A stretch of 63,053 nt of DNA from an uncultured Duncaniella sp. (lineage in GTDB: Bacteria; Bacteroidota; Bacteroidia; Bacteroidales; Muribaculaceae). A model generated the notes under the pieces. The model was given only the letters and a program-made list of their open reading frames with translations, searched no databases and was not told the DNA's origin. Shown in pieces: positions 26,428-34,858 of the stretch; position 1 is the stretch's first letter; each line of letters begins with the position of its first letter. The translations under genes were made by a program, and so were the position numbers. The stretch lies in NCBI RefSeq assembly GCF_910578445.1, contig NZ_CAJTQC010000017.1:1-63053 (forward strand), written 5' to 3'.

Positions 26428-26910
26428 GCACGAATTGTTTAAATAAAATTTGTAAATATGATAATCTCAAAAAAATGTAATAGGTTGTCGTTCCTGACAG
26501 CTATGGCCGTCACGTGGTGTGATGGTATTTTTTTCTGCCGATAGCAGACGGTAAGGTCGGAGGAGTGTCAGGGATGGAATAAAAGGAAATGATTCGTGCG
26601 GACAGCGGGATGTGTCGCGGTCAGTTTAAGGCAAGAAATGTCAGGCCGATTCTTACGGTTTAAAGCGTCCGGCAACGTAGCCGTGCCGGTCTGTCGCGCC
26701 AAACCATGAGTGCGTACCTTGAGCCGTGAAAAATCCGTTCGGTCTGTTTTTTAATCTCTACGTCGGGGTTTGTCCGATTAATCCAGAACAAACAGTGATG
26801 ATGATAATATTTCCTTTATTTCAATCTCTCTACATTCCGGCGGTTTTTAAGCCGCTATCAGTGGAAAGGGGTAAGTAGATAAAGCCTTAGGCAGGAGCTT
26901 ATGGCGAAAT
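26428..26910 (-). other. Approx. 480-base 5' leader of the sus-like operon
   Basis: No gene on either strand. The only consensus promoter upstream of susC on its strand is at 26917-26948, so this stretch would be transcribed as an untranslated leader. It contains a small hairpin around 26668-26688 (CCGGCA against TGCCGG) and another near 26840, but no terminator with a T-run and no riboswitch I recognise. A weaker alternative is a degenerate promoter closer to susC (TTTG near 26470), which lacks a good -7 partner. Confidence 0.5.
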
Positions 26911-26916
26911 CCGCGA

Positions 26917-26948
26917 CAAATATAAAACTTTATTTTGATTCGTTCAAA
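26917..26948 (-). promoter_or_regulatory. Consensus promoter reading toward susC
   Basis: On the minus strand TTTG (26948-26945), 20 bases, then TATATTTG (26924-26917). Both boxes and the spacing are exact. Transcription would start near 26910, far from the susC start at 26427. Confidence 0.8.
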
Positions 26949-27017
26949 TATTTTTATAGGAAATATGGGAAGATAGATAAAATTCAAGTGTAAGTGTAGA
27001 AAATGGATGCGTTTTTC

Positions 27018-27758
27018 CTATCTGTCGACAGGCCAGTGGTAATTGCGCAGACTGTGGGTCAGTTGGCTTTCGCGACCGGAGCAATAGCGGTCGCAGAGAG
27101 TGTGGAAGGCCGCCGTGTGTCCCGGCTCTGTGAGATGGGCGAGTTCATGACGGATTATATAGTCGCGCAGCTCGGGTGGAAGGAACACGTTGAGATAGGA
27201 AAGCCTGATGCGTCTCTGACGCGGATAGCATGTGCCGAGCACCGTGCGCCCGTGGGCTATCTCCCAGCTGTCGACCCTTAGCCCGAGGCTGTCGGCTATT
27301 TTCCGCGCATGTGGCAGAAGGAGGTCGGGGGCGAGTCTGCGTCCGAAGTTTTTGATGCAGCTGTCAATGCGGGTCTGGACAGATGGTGTGGATATGTCGG
27401 CATCGGTTGGTATATATAAGGTGTAGACGGTCGTAGCTCCTTCGGAGCGACCTGTGACTGTCATGTCGCGGTGTTGGGGAAGGGCTGGAGCGATGCATAA
27501 TATGAACGCAGGGGTAGTCCCAGTCTCCGGGAGAATTTCAATTTTAGTCCCGATGTGATAGCGGTGTCGGGGTCTGATGCGTTCGAGGTCTTCACGCATT
27601 CGCTCGATTGCGTCGGCTATTCTGCCCTGAGGGAGTCCGGCCGGGATGCTGACATGGAGTTGTCGGCCTTTCCATCTGGCCGATATGCGGTGTGAACCTT
27701 GGCGTTCGGTGACGTGGATCAGTCCGAGTGACGGATGATTGATTTGGCGGGCGCTCAT
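27018..27758 (-). CDS. YgjP-like (SprT/M48-type) zinc metallopeptidase domain protein
   Basis: Protein of 246 residues with a DUF45/YgjP metallopeptidase domain in its C-terminal half. The zinc site is visible as HELAHLTEPGHTAAFH: H204 and H208 with E205 as catalytic base, and H214 as third ligand. The preceding LRDYIIRHELAHL is typical. ATG 27758 is preferred over the upstream ATG 27782 because it overlaps the nadK stop by four bases (ATGA), a common coupling arrangement. No signal peptide, so cytosolic. Biological substrate is unknown for the family. Confidence 0.83.
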   Translation of the reverse strand: MSARQINHPSLGLIHVTERQGSHRISARWKGRQLHVSIPAGLPQGRIADAIERMREDLERIRPRHRYHIGTKIEILPETGTTPAFILCIAPALPQHRDMTVTGRSEGATTVYTLYIPTDADISTPSVQTRIDSCIKNFGRRLAPDLLLPHARKIADSLGLRVDSWEIAHGRTVLGTCYPRQRRIRLSYLNVFLPPELRDYIIRHELAHLTEPGHTAAFHTLCDRYCSGRESQLTHSLRNYHWPVDR

Positions 27759-28645
27759 TCGTCGCGTTTCGAAATGCCCCACAGAAGTTTCGCGCGGAGA
27801 GTGTCGATGAAATTGTGGTCGGAGCTATGGACAATCTTTGTCACGAACGGTGCGCGGCGCAGACGGAGTTTCACGTCGATGGGGAGTATGAGCGAACGGC
27901 CGTCGAGTGTCACACGGTATGTGTCGGTGCGCGACTCAACGGAGATGTCGATGATGTGGCTGTCGGCCACGACAAGCGGACGCATTGTCAGTGAGTGGGG
28001 CGCGATGGGCGAAAGCACCCAGCACGGAGCGGTGGGCTGCACGATGGGGCCTCCTACCGAAAGATTGTAGGCTGTCGAACCGGTCGGCGTGGAGACGATG
28101 AGGCCGTCGCCCTGATAGGATGCCACCGGCATTCCATCGAGAAGAGCGTTGACGGTGATCATCGAGGCGGTGTCCTGACGGAGTATTGCGATTTCGTTGA
28201 GTGCGAAGCCCCAGCCCGACACTCCGGCTTTGACCTTGCCTCCGATGCCTTTGCCTTCGAGAAGCGAGCGCGACTCGACGGTGTAGTCGCCCGAAATCAG
28301 ACGGTCGACCATAGCGCTGGCCTCGCTCACGGATTGCTCCGCGAGAAATCCGAGGTGGCCTGTGTTGAAACCGATAATCGGAATCTCTTTTGAGGCGACG
28401 CGCCTTGCGGTGCGCAGGAATGTGCCGTCGCCCCCGAAACTGAAACAGAAGTCGGCTTTGAAATCATCGTCCTCAAACACATCGTCGGCATTGATCGGTG
28501 CATCAGTCTGTCTGACCAAAGCCTCGTAGAAATGACGGTCTATGCCGACAAATATATCGAGGGTCGCGAGACGGTCGAGGAGGGCTGTGATATGCCGTAT
28601 GTCGTCAGGAGTTTGACGGCGTTTGCCGAAGATGGCTATTTTCAT
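27755..28645 (-). CDS. nadK: NAD kinase
   Basis: Phosphorylates NAD to NADP with ATP, in the cytosol. The 296-residue protein has the diagnostic GGDGT motif (residues 71-75, D73 catalytic), followed by FLRTARRV, and the C-terminal SPTGSTAYNLSVGGPIV segment that forms the NAD site. Full length for the family. It sits between a small ACT-like protein gene (31 bases upstream) and the YgjP-like gene (four-base overlap), and is divergent from pdxJ, an arrangement known in Bacteroidales. Confidence 0.96.
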   Translation of the reverse strand: MKIAIFGKRRQTPDDIRHITALLDRLATLDIFVGIDRHFYEALVRQTDAPINADDVFEDDDFKADFCFSFGGDGTFLRTARRVASKEIPIIGFNTGHLGFLAEQSVSEASAMVDRLISGDYTVESRSLLEGKGIGGKVKAGVSGWGFALNEIAILRQDTASMITVNALLDGMPVASYQGDGLIVSTPTGSTAYNLSVGGPIVQPTAPCWVLSPIAPHSLTMRPLVVADSHIIDISVESRTDTYRVTLDGRSLILPIDVKLRLRRAPFVTKIVHSSDHNFIDTLRAKLLWGISKRDE

Positions 28646-28676
28646 AAGGTTAAAGATTTAATTGGCAATGCCTCAC

Positions 28677-29105
28677 TTAAAGTCCAAGGTAGTGCATAAG
28701 TTCGTCGTATCGGGCACGCATGAGTGAATCGTCGGCCAGAGGAGTCCCTTCGGCGTCGACCACTTCGTAGCCGTAGCGTTCGAGCGAGCGTCCGACTGAC
28801 TCGGGGTTACGGTGGCTGACACGCAGTTCTGCAATAATGCGGTTGTCGAAATTCTCTCCGTCGGAAGTGACGTTAAGGTTCAGAAGATGGGCGTCACAGT
28901 CTTCGACGGCCCGTGCGATCCGCGATGCACTGTAGTCGCCACGGGGACAGGCAAGCAAAATGGTGCTGCTCTCCTCGACAGGAGGAAAGAGACGGTCGAG
29001 CCTGCTCGCGGGTGAGGCAGGAATTGTGACGTTTTGAACAGATATGTCGTCTTTTCGGAGCAAAATATTTCTAAATTTGGTTTTTCTGACTAATTTTGCA
29101 TACAC
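28677..29105 (-). CDS. Small ACT-like domain protein, apparent C-terminal remnant of a CBS-pair protein
   Basis: Predicted 142-residue cytosolic protein. Residues about 48-120 (ILLACPRGDYSASRIARAVED ... SLERYGYEVVDAEG) resemble the ACT-like C-terminal domain that, in other Bacteroidales, follows two CBS domains in the protein encoded between nadK and pdxJ. No CBS domain is visible here. The start is GTG at 29105; there is no in-frame ATG upstream of residue 129. A -7 element on the same strand (29132-29139) sits about 27 bases upstream, so the shortened gene is probably still transcribed, leading the operon with nadK. Function unknown. Confidence 0.6.
   Translation of the reverse strand: MYAKLVRKTKFRNILLRKDDISVQNVTIPASPASRLDRLFPPVEESSTILLACPRGDYSASRIARAVEDCDAHLLNLNVTSDGENFDNRIIAELRVSHRNPESVGRSLERYGYEVVDAEGTPLADDSLMRARYDELMHYLGL
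29072..29098 (+). promoter_or_regulatory. Two -7 elements upstream of pdxJ
   Basis: TAAATTTG (29072-29079) and TAATTTTG (29091-29098) both fit TAnnTTTG. The second has TTTC 19 bases upstream (29068-29071), a one-mismatch -33 box. They lie within the first codons of the divergent gene ending at 29105. Confidence 0.55.
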
Positions 29106-29131
29106 AAAACCGAGTGTCGGTAAGTGAGATG

Positions 29132-29139
29132 CAAATTTA
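29132..29139 (-). promoter_or_regulatory. -7 element of the divergent nadK operon
   Basis: TAAATTTG on the minus strand, 26 bases before the GTG start at 29105. No exact -33 box is seen. Confidence 0.5.
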
Positions 29140-29200
29140 CTAATAATACTTTATATAAAGAACCACTCAGACCGACAAAAAGATTACACTGCAAGGAAAA

Positions 29201-29914
29201 ATGACAAATCTAAGCGTAAACATCAACAAGATAGCCACTTTGCGCAATGCGCGCGGTGAGAACGTCCCTGATCTTCTTAAGGTGGCTGCCGACTGTGAGG
29301 CATTCGGAGCTGACGGCATTACCGTGCATCCGCGTCCCGACGAGCGTCATATCCGTCGTGACGATGTATATCGTCTGCGGCCATTGGTCAAGACCGAGTT
29401 TAACATTGAGGGTTATCCGTCGCCTGAGTTCATGGAGCTCGTGATGCAGGTCAAGCCCGAACAGGTGACACTTGTCCCCGATGCGCCTGACGCCCTGACG
29501 TCAAGTGCGGGCTGGAATGTCGGCCAGCACATGGAGTTTCTTACCTCGATTGTCGACCGTCTGCGCGAAGGAGGTATCCGCTCGTCGATTTTTGTGGGCA
29601 CTGACATCGAAAATGTCCAGCTTGCAGCCCGCACCGGCGCTGACCGCATCGAGCTTTACACAAAGCCCTATGCCGACCTCTATCCCGAAAATCCCGAAGC
29701 GGCTGTCGCTCCGTTTGTCGAGGCCGCCCATGCGGCGTTTTCTGCCGGACTCGGTGTGAATGCCGGCCATGACCTCAGTCTGGTTAACCTCGCTTATTTC
29801 CACCGCAACATTCCCCGTCTGAGCGAAGTGTCGATAGGCCACGCGCTTATTTGCGATGCCCTCTATCTCGGACTTGAGAAAACCATCAGGGAATATAAGG
29901 AATGTCTGGTGTAA
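29201..29914 (+). CDS. pdxJ: Pyridoxine 5'-phosphate synthase
   Basis: Condenses 1-deoxyxylulose 5-phosphate with 3-amino-2-oxopropyl phosphate to pyridoxine phosphate in vitamin B6 synthesis. The 237-residue protein is full length. Typical features are the start LSVNINKIATLRNARG, GADGITVHPRPDERHI with the histidine and arginines of the active site, and the C-terminal GLGVNAGHDLSLVNL and EVSIGHAL phosphate-binding segments. The leader from the nearest -7 element is about 95 bases. It is followed 48 bases later by the exbB-exbD-tonB set. Confidence 0.96.
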   Translation: MTNLSVNINKIATLRNARGENVPDLLKVAADCEAFGADGITVHPRPDERHIRRDDVYRLRPLVKTEFNIEGYPSPEFMELVMQVKPEQVTLVPDAPDALTSSAGWNVGQHMEFLTSIVDRLREGGIRSSIFVGTDIENVQLAARTGADRIELYTKPYADLYPENPEAAVAPFVEAAHAAFSAGLGVNAGHDLSLVNLAYFHRNIPRLSEVSIGHALICDALYLGLEKTIREYKECLV

Positions 29915-29962
29915 GGATTAAATATTAAAGTTTAAAGAGTTTTTTAAGGTTAGGAAAAAGCT

Positions 29963-30664
29963 ATGATTCAGCAGGAATTTGTCGATACTGTGGCCGGTGC
30001 GGCCATGAACTACAGCGATGCTGTCGCCACACAGGCCGCCATGCAGGAACTGTCGGTCTGGGATCTCACTATGCGCGGAGGGTGGATTATGATTCCGCTT
30101 GCCATCCTGTCGCTGGTGTGTATATATATATTTGTGGAGCGCTGTCTGGCGCTGCGCCATGCCCAGAAGGAGGACAATTCGTTCATGGACCGTATACGCG
30201 AGTATATCCATGACGGTGAGATCGAGAGCGCACGCCGTCTGTGTGCCAAGACCGACACACCCTATGCGCGTCTTATCGGCAAGGGCATAAGCCGTATCGG
30301 CCGTCCGATGAACGATGTGCTCGTGACAATTGAAAATACAGGCAACATCGAAATCGCCACGCTTGAGAAAGGTCTTCCGTGGCTTGCGACCACTGCGGCC
30401 GGAGCGCCTATGATCGGCTTCCTCGGCACTGTCATCGGTATGGTTCAGGCGTTCTATAATCTTGCCTCCGCAGGTTCAAGCGCGAATATCGCTGTCCTCG
30501 CCGACGGTATCTATGCAGCGCTTGTCACCACTGTCGCCGGTCTGATTGTCGGTATCATCGCGCTTTTTGCCTACAACTATCTCGTGGCGCGCATCAACAA
30601 GGTGATGAATGCCCTTGAAGCCAAGACCATGGAGTTCATGGATCTTCTCAATGAGCCTGCCTGA
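29963..30664 (+). CDS. exbB: MotA/TolQ/ExbB proton channel family protein
   Basis: Inner membrane component of the proton-driven ExbB-ExbD-TonB motor. The 233 residues contain three membrane segments at about 41-58, 141-163 and 184-206, with a cytoplasmic domain between the first two, the ExbB topology. The conserved stretch WLATTAAGAPMIGFLGTVIGMVQAF matches the family's second helix. Gene order exbB-exbD-tonB, with spacings of 32 and 49 bases, supports an energy-transduction role for SusC-type transporters rather than a Tol-Pal role. Confidence 0.92.
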   Translation: MIQQEFVDTVAGAAMNYSDAVATQAAMQELSVWDLTMRGGWIMIPLAILSLVCIYIFVERCLALRHAQKEDNSFMDRIREYIHDGEIESARRLCAKTDTPYARLIGKGISRIGRPMNDVLVTIENTGNIEIATLEKGLPWLATTAAGAPMIGFLGTVIGMVQAFYNLASAGSSANIAVLADGIYAALVTTVAGLIVGIIALFAYNYLVARINKVMNALEAKTMEFMDLLNEPA

Positions 30665-30696
30665 TTCACTGTCAAACAATATCCAACAGCATCACT

Positions 30697-31134
30697 ATGG
30701 CTCTTAAACGACAAAATACCATGATGGCGACATTCTCGATGGCATCGATGACTGATGTCATCTTCCTGTTGCTCATTTTCTTCATGGTGACCTCTACATT
30801 CGTATTTCCGACTGCCTTGGAGGTAAATCTGCCCCAGAGTTCCAAGCAGACGGCGTTGAAACCGAGCACCCGTGTCTATATCGACAAGTATGGCGCTATC
30901 TATGCTACAGCCGATGAAAGCGAACCGGTGGAGATGGACATGGAGTCGCTCCTTGCTTTCCTCGGAAATCAGGCTGCCAAGCCCGACGGTGGCGAGGAAT
31001 ATATCGCTGTCTATGCCGACGAGGAGGTGACATATGGCGCGCTTGTCAAGGTGCTTGACCTCGGCGCGCAAAACAATCTGAAAATGGTACTCGCCACCAA
31101 GCCTGCGCCGACATCAGCGCGTCCGCGTAAGTGA
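30697..31134 (+). CDS. exbD: ExbD/TolR family biopolymer transport protein
   Basis: Single-pass inner membrane protein of 145 residues, partner of ExbB. The transmembrane helix covers about 19-38 (TDVIFLLLIFFMVTSTFV) and carries the proton-binding aspartate D20. A periplasmic domain follows, with YGALVKVLDLGAQNNLKMVLATK near the end, typical of ExbD. It lies between exbB and tonB. Confidence 0.92.
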   Translation: MALKRQNTMMATFSMASMTDVIFLLLIFFMVTSTFVFPTALEVNLPQSSKQTALKPSTRVYIDKYGAIYATADESEPVEMDMESLLAFLGNQAAKPDGGEEYIAVYADEEVTYGALVKVLDLGAQNNLKMVLATKPAPTSARPRK

Positions 31135-31183
31135 AGACACCATCCAATAAACACTCTCTAAAACAATTACTCATAACGCAATC

Positions 31184-31987
31184 ATGTCAGACACCAAGAG
31201 TGACAGCCGTCACCGTTTGATAGCCCTGTTCATCACCGTGATTTTCCACGTAGCCGTGGCGGTGCTGCTCATTACGCTCTATCTAAAGCCGGTGGCTTCG
31301 GATGAGGAGCGCAAGTGGCCTCCCGTGGATTCGTCGGAAGTGTTGTTCGGAGGCGAATATGTGATGGTGGGCGACCGTCCTGAGATTGCCGACAATACCG
31401 GCGAACCGGCTTCGTCGGCAACAGAGGCTGAGGCTGTACCCGCCCCGGAGGTCGAAGCGCTTGAAAATTCCGGCGAGGAGGCTAAACCTGCCCCTGTCAT
31501 CAGCAGCGAGCAGCCGTCGCCTGCCAAGGTCGAGAAGAAGCCCGTCCCGGAGAAGAGTGGCCCGACAAAGGCTGAAATCGAAGCAGCCGAGAAGGCAAAG
31601 CGTGAGCAGGAGACCCGTCAGGCAATAGCCGGAAAGGTGAAATTCGGACAGTCCGGAACCGGGAAAAAGGCCGGTAATGCCGGAAGTCCTGACGGAAACG
31701 CTTCGGTGGGCGCTGTCAACGGAAGCCCCGGTTTCAATCTCAAAGGCCGTACACTCGCCGATTGGCATCGGCCTGCGGCAGCGCCTTTAGGAACGATTAC
31801 CATCAGGGTCAGCGTCAACCGTCAGGGCAAGGTGACCTCGGCCAGCTATATGTCCGGTACGGGTGCGGCCGCCGCAAGTCAGGCAGCCCGACAGAGCTGC
31901 GTGCAGGCGGCGATGCGCTCGCAATTCTCAGTCGATGAAGATGCTCCGCCTTCGCAGACCGGTACGATTACATACAACTTCAAGTAA
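31184..31987 (+). CDS. tonB: TonB-like energy transducer
   Basis: Periplasm-spanning protein of 267 residues linking the ExbB/D motor to outer membrane transporters. An N-terminal anchor helix covers about 12-34. The middle (about 60-150) is rich in alanine, glutamate, proline and lysine, a flexible linker with many PAP and EKK turns. The C-terminal part begins LGTITIRVSVNRQGKVTSASY and resembles the TonB C-terminal fold used by Bacteroidota. The conserved serine-histidine of the membrane helix is not obvious beyond H22. Position after exbD supports the call. Confidence 0.86.
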   Translation: MSDTKSDSRHRLIALFITVIFHVAVAVLLITLYLKPVASDEERKWPPVDSSEVLFGGEYVMVGDRPEIADNTGEPASSATEAEAVPAPEVEALENSGEEAKPAPVISSEQPSPAKVEKKPVPEKSGPTKAEIEAAEKAKREQETRQAIAGKVKFGQSGTGKKAGNAGSPDGNASVGAVNGSPGFNLKGRTLADWHRPAAAPLGTITIRVSVNRQGKVTSASYMSGTGAAAASQAARQSCVQAAMRSQFSVDEDAPPSQTGTITYNFK

Positions 31988-32020
31988 TCCTGTCAATCCG
32001 TTTTAAAATATTCCAATCAT

Positions 32021-32068
32021 AATCAACGTCCCTGACCTTCAATGAAAGTCAGGGACGTTGATTTTCTC
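32021..32068. terminator. Bidirectional terminator between tonB and yraN
   Basis: Perfect 16-base arms at 32021-32036 and 32048-32063 around an 11-base loop, followed by TTTTCT. Genes on both sides converge on it. Confidence 0.8.
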
Positions 32069-32103
32069 TGTTTACGTTGATTATGTCTGTTTACGGGGAA
32101 GTG

Positions 32104-32472
32104 CTATCGGTTGTTCAATGTCGGCAGGAAGGCATCAGGTATGTGCTCTACCTTGAAGTCTGACGGATTTCCGATGACGAGCACAATGTCAAATCTCGGT
32201 TCGAGAGGGATGTCATACGAGTTCAGATATGTGTCAGCCGCCCGTGTGAGCCGGCTGCGCTTACGCCTGTCAATGGCATCGGCCGGGTCGGTGAAATCGG
32301 TTGCTCGGGTCTTTACTTCGACAAAACAGATGTTGTCGTCTTTCATGGCTATGAAGTCGATTTCGATTCCCGCGATGCGGATGTTCTCACCGCTGATTGC
32401 ATAGCCCTGTGTCAGAAGATACTCGCGAGCTACGCTTTCTCCCCATTTGCCGAGTTCGTTATGGTCGGCCAT
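32104..32472 (-). CDS. yraN: YraN / UPF0102 family nuclease-like protein
   Basis: Small cytosolic protein of 122 residues with a restriction-endonuclease-like core. GIEIDFIAMKDDNICFVEVKTR contains the D and E-x-K residues of the PD-(D/E)XK fold, and GKWGESVAREYLLTQGY is the family N-terminus. Function in the cell is not established. It follows obgE after 26 bases on the same strand. Confidence 0.9.
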   Translation of the reverse strand: MADHNELGKWGESVAREYLLTQGYAISGENIRIAGIEIDFIAMKDDNICFVEVKTRATDFTDPADAIDRRKRSRLTRAADTYLNSYDIPLEPRFDIVLVIGNPSDFKVEHIPDAFLPTLNNR

Positions 32473-32498
32473 ATCCGATGGTGGCGCTGCCGGTTGTT

Positions 32499-33686
32499 TC
32501 AGCCTTCATATTCATCTTCGTCGAGCATTTCATAGCCGTAGTCTTCGCCTTCGAAATCCTCGTCGTCCAAGTAGTCTTCCTCGTCGTCAGGCATAGAGGG
32601 GACGTTTTCAAAGATGAATTCGTCTTCCTCACGGACACGGTGGTGGCCGTCGAGCGGACGGTGAGTGATCGGTGCGGCTTCGATGCGGTTGCGCTCATCG
32701 GTAATTTCGCCCCAGAGCATGTCTTTAAGCTCTGTCAGTCCCATGCCGGTCACAGCCGAGATGAAAATATGTGGCACACCTTCAGGGAGTGTCTTTTCAA
32801 TCTCCTGCATTAGTTCGTCGTCGAGCATGTCGCTTTTGGAGATGGCGAGCACACGCGGTTTGTCGGCGAGCTGCGGGTTGAACTGCTCCAGTTCGCCGAC
32901 GAGTATGTCGTATTGGGCTTTGATGTCGTCGGCATCGGCCGGGACCATGAACAGAAGCACGGCGTTGCGCTCGATGTGACGGAGAAAGCGGAGTCCGAGT
33001 CCCTTGCCCTCGCTTGCCCCTTCGATGATACCGGGAATGTCGGCCATGACAAACGACCTGTTGTCGCGGTAGGATACGATGCCGAGCTGCGGTTCCATCG
33101 TCGTGAACGGATAGTCGGCGATTTTCGGCCGTGCTGCCGATATGGATGAGAGGAGCGTCGATTTGCCGGCATTGGGAAATCCGACCAGACCGACATCGGC
33201 AAGGAGCTTCAGCTCCATGATGATTGATTTCTCGATGGCAGGTTCGCCCGGCTGTGCATAGCGCGGTGTGCGGTTCGTGGCGCTTTTGAAGTGCCAGTTT
33301 CCGAGGCCGCCGCGTCCGCCGCGCAGGAGCTTCACTTCCTCTCCGTCGGAGGTCACTTCGCAGAGGAATTCGCCTGTCTCCGCATCAAAGACAACAGTTC
33401 CGCAGGGAACATCGACGATTACATCCTCGCCGTCCTTGCCAAACGAGCGTCCGCCTGAACCGCTCTGCCCGTTTCCGGCAAAGATATGACGGCGATAGCG
33501 CAGCGGAAGCAGTGTCCACATGTGGGAGTTGCCACGGAGGATGATGTGACCTCCACGGCCGCCGTCGCCGCCGTCAGGCCCTCCTTTGGGGACATATTTC
33601 GCACGATAGAAATGCCTTGAGCCGGCACCGCCTTTGCCTGAGCGACAGAGGACTTTTACATAGTCTATGAAGTTGGAATCAGCCAT
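32499..33686 (-). CDS. obgE: GTPase ObgE/CgtA
   Basis: Ribosome-associated GTPase involved in 50S maturation and stress control. The 395-residue protein has the glycine-rich Obg fold at about 1-160 (CRSGKGGAGSRHFYRAKYVP, GGDGGRGGH), the G domain with GFPNAGKST, DIPGIIEGA and the SKSD base-recognition motif, and a C-terminal tail of about 60 residues almost entirely acidic (EDYGYEMLDEDEYEG), the usual Bacteroidota form. It starts 116 bases after the nucleotidyltransferase gene; I found no consensus promoter in that gap. Confidence 0.95.
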   Translation of the reverse strand: MADSNFIDYVKVLCRSGKGGAGSRHFYRAKYVPKGGPDGGDGGRGGHIILRGNSHMWTLLPLRYRRHIFAGNGQSGSGGRSFGKDGEDVIVDVPCGTVVFDAETGEFLCEVTSDGEEVKLLRGGRGGLGNWHFKSATNRTPRYAQPGEPAIEKSIIMELKLLADVGLVGFPNAGKSTLLSSISAARPKIADYPFTTMEPQLGIVSYRDNRSFVMADIPGIIEGASEGKGLGLRFLRHIERNAVLLFMVPADADDIKAQYDILVGELEQFNPQLADKPRVLAISKSDMLDDELMQEIEKTLPEGVPHIFISAVTGMGLTELKDMLWGEITDERNRIEAAPITHRPLDGHHRVREEDEFIFENVPSMPDDEEDYLDDEDFEGEDYGYEMLDEDEYEG

Positions 33687-33802
33687 GTGAGCGGACTATT
33701 ATGTTTGATGATTATATTTTATAGTGGTAAAACAAAATTGAGGAGCGAAAAGATTTGCTTGTTTGCCGTGAAGGGATGTTGCGGACAAAGAGCCTTCGCG
33801 GA

Positions 33803-34858
33803 TCAGGCTTCGAGTGTCTGACGGAGATGTTGTATTAGCTCGCGTGCATGTGCGAAGTCGACCGGAGTGCCTACGTCGATCCATGTTCCGTTGATTGGGA
33901 AATAGCTGACGTTTCTGCCGTCGGCGAGCGCACGCTCGATGAGGTCGGTCGCATCGGTGCGTTCGTCGCTGCTTAATGACCGCAGCAGGTCGTTGGCGAA
34001 AATGTAGATGCCGGCGTTGGCGTAGTAGGCATACGACGGTTTCTCCTCGAGGGCCGTCACCCGCTGGCCGTCTGTCTCAAGAATCGCGTAAGGAACGGAT
34101 ATGTTGTAGGGTACGGCTGCGATTGTTATGTCGGCTTTCTGATTGCGGTGATGGAAATAGAGGTCCTCGAATGAAATAGTGGTCAGCAGGTCGGAGTTCA
34201 TGACGATTGTCTCGCCTTCGGCGGGAATGTCGACAAGCGATGCAGCCCCGATAGTTCCCAAAGGCCGGTTCTCGCGGACACACTTTACGTTGATTCCGGC
34301 TACAGGTTGGGAGAAATGTTCTTCAAGCTGTTCGGCAAGATAGTTGACGGTGACACTTACATCGTCTATTCCGACTGATGCGAGAGCCTCGATGTTGTAG
34401 TCGATTATCGCTTTTCCGCCGATTTCAAGCAGAGGTTTGGGGGTTGTGAGGGTCAATGGGCGAAGGCGTTCGCCTTTGCCTCCGGCCATGAGGATGGCAC
34501 TGACAGGAAGCACTGTCTTTGTCACGCGGGTGTCGATAAGACGACATAGTTTTCCATCGGCGTCAAGCACCGGGATGAGCGACAGACGGTGGCGGCGCAG
34601 TTTGCGCAGTGTGTCGGGGTTCACCTCTCCGTCGCGGAGGAAACGGAAGTTGCGGAACATCGCATCGGCAACCGGCGAGTCAAGACTCACGCCTTGCAGC
34701 AGTGCGCGTCGCACATCGCCGTCGGTAAGCGTGCCTGCCATGCGTCCGTCGCTGTCGGTCACAATGAGCGTCATCACATCTCCTGAGAGATCGTTGAGAC
34801 GGCCGATTGCCTTGATGAGAGGCGCGTCATCGGTGATGATATGTCTGTCAATTTGCAT
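33803..34858 (-). CDS. CBS-domain sugar-1-phosphate nucleotidyltransferase (PtmE/HddC-like)
   Basis: Cytosolic enzyme of 351 residues. Residues 1-115 form a pair of CBS domains (LIVTDSDGRMAGTLTDGDVRRAL; LIPVLDADGKLCRLIDTR). The rest is a nucleotidyltransferase with AILMAGGKGERLRPLTLTTPKPLLEIGGK, MNSDLLTTI and TWIDVGTP. This fusion is the architecture of PtmE, which makes GDP-glucosamine for legionaminic acid synthesis in Campylobacter. The two genes immediately upstream fit the same pathway, and the start overlaps the NeuA-like stop by 11 bases. Substrate sugar and nucleotide are inferred, not shown; other GDP- or dTDP-hexose roles are possible. Confidence 0.8.
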   Translation of the reverse strand: MQIDRHIITDDAPLIKAIGRLNDLSGDVMTLIVTDSDGRMAGTLTDGDVRRALLQGVSLDSPVADAMFRNFRFLRDGEVNPDTLRKLRRHRLSLIPVLDADGKLCRLIDTRVTKTVLPVSAILMAGGKGERLRPLTLTTPKPLLEIGGKAIIDYNIEALASVGIDDVSVTVNYLAEQLEEHFSQPVAGINVKCVRENRPLGTIGAASLVDIPAEGETIVMNSDLLTTISFEDLYFHHRNQKADITIAAVPYNISVPYAILETDGQRVTALEEKPSYAYYANAGIYIFANDLLRSLSSDERTDATDLIERALADGRNVSYFPINGTWIDVGTPVDFAHARELIQHLRQTLEA

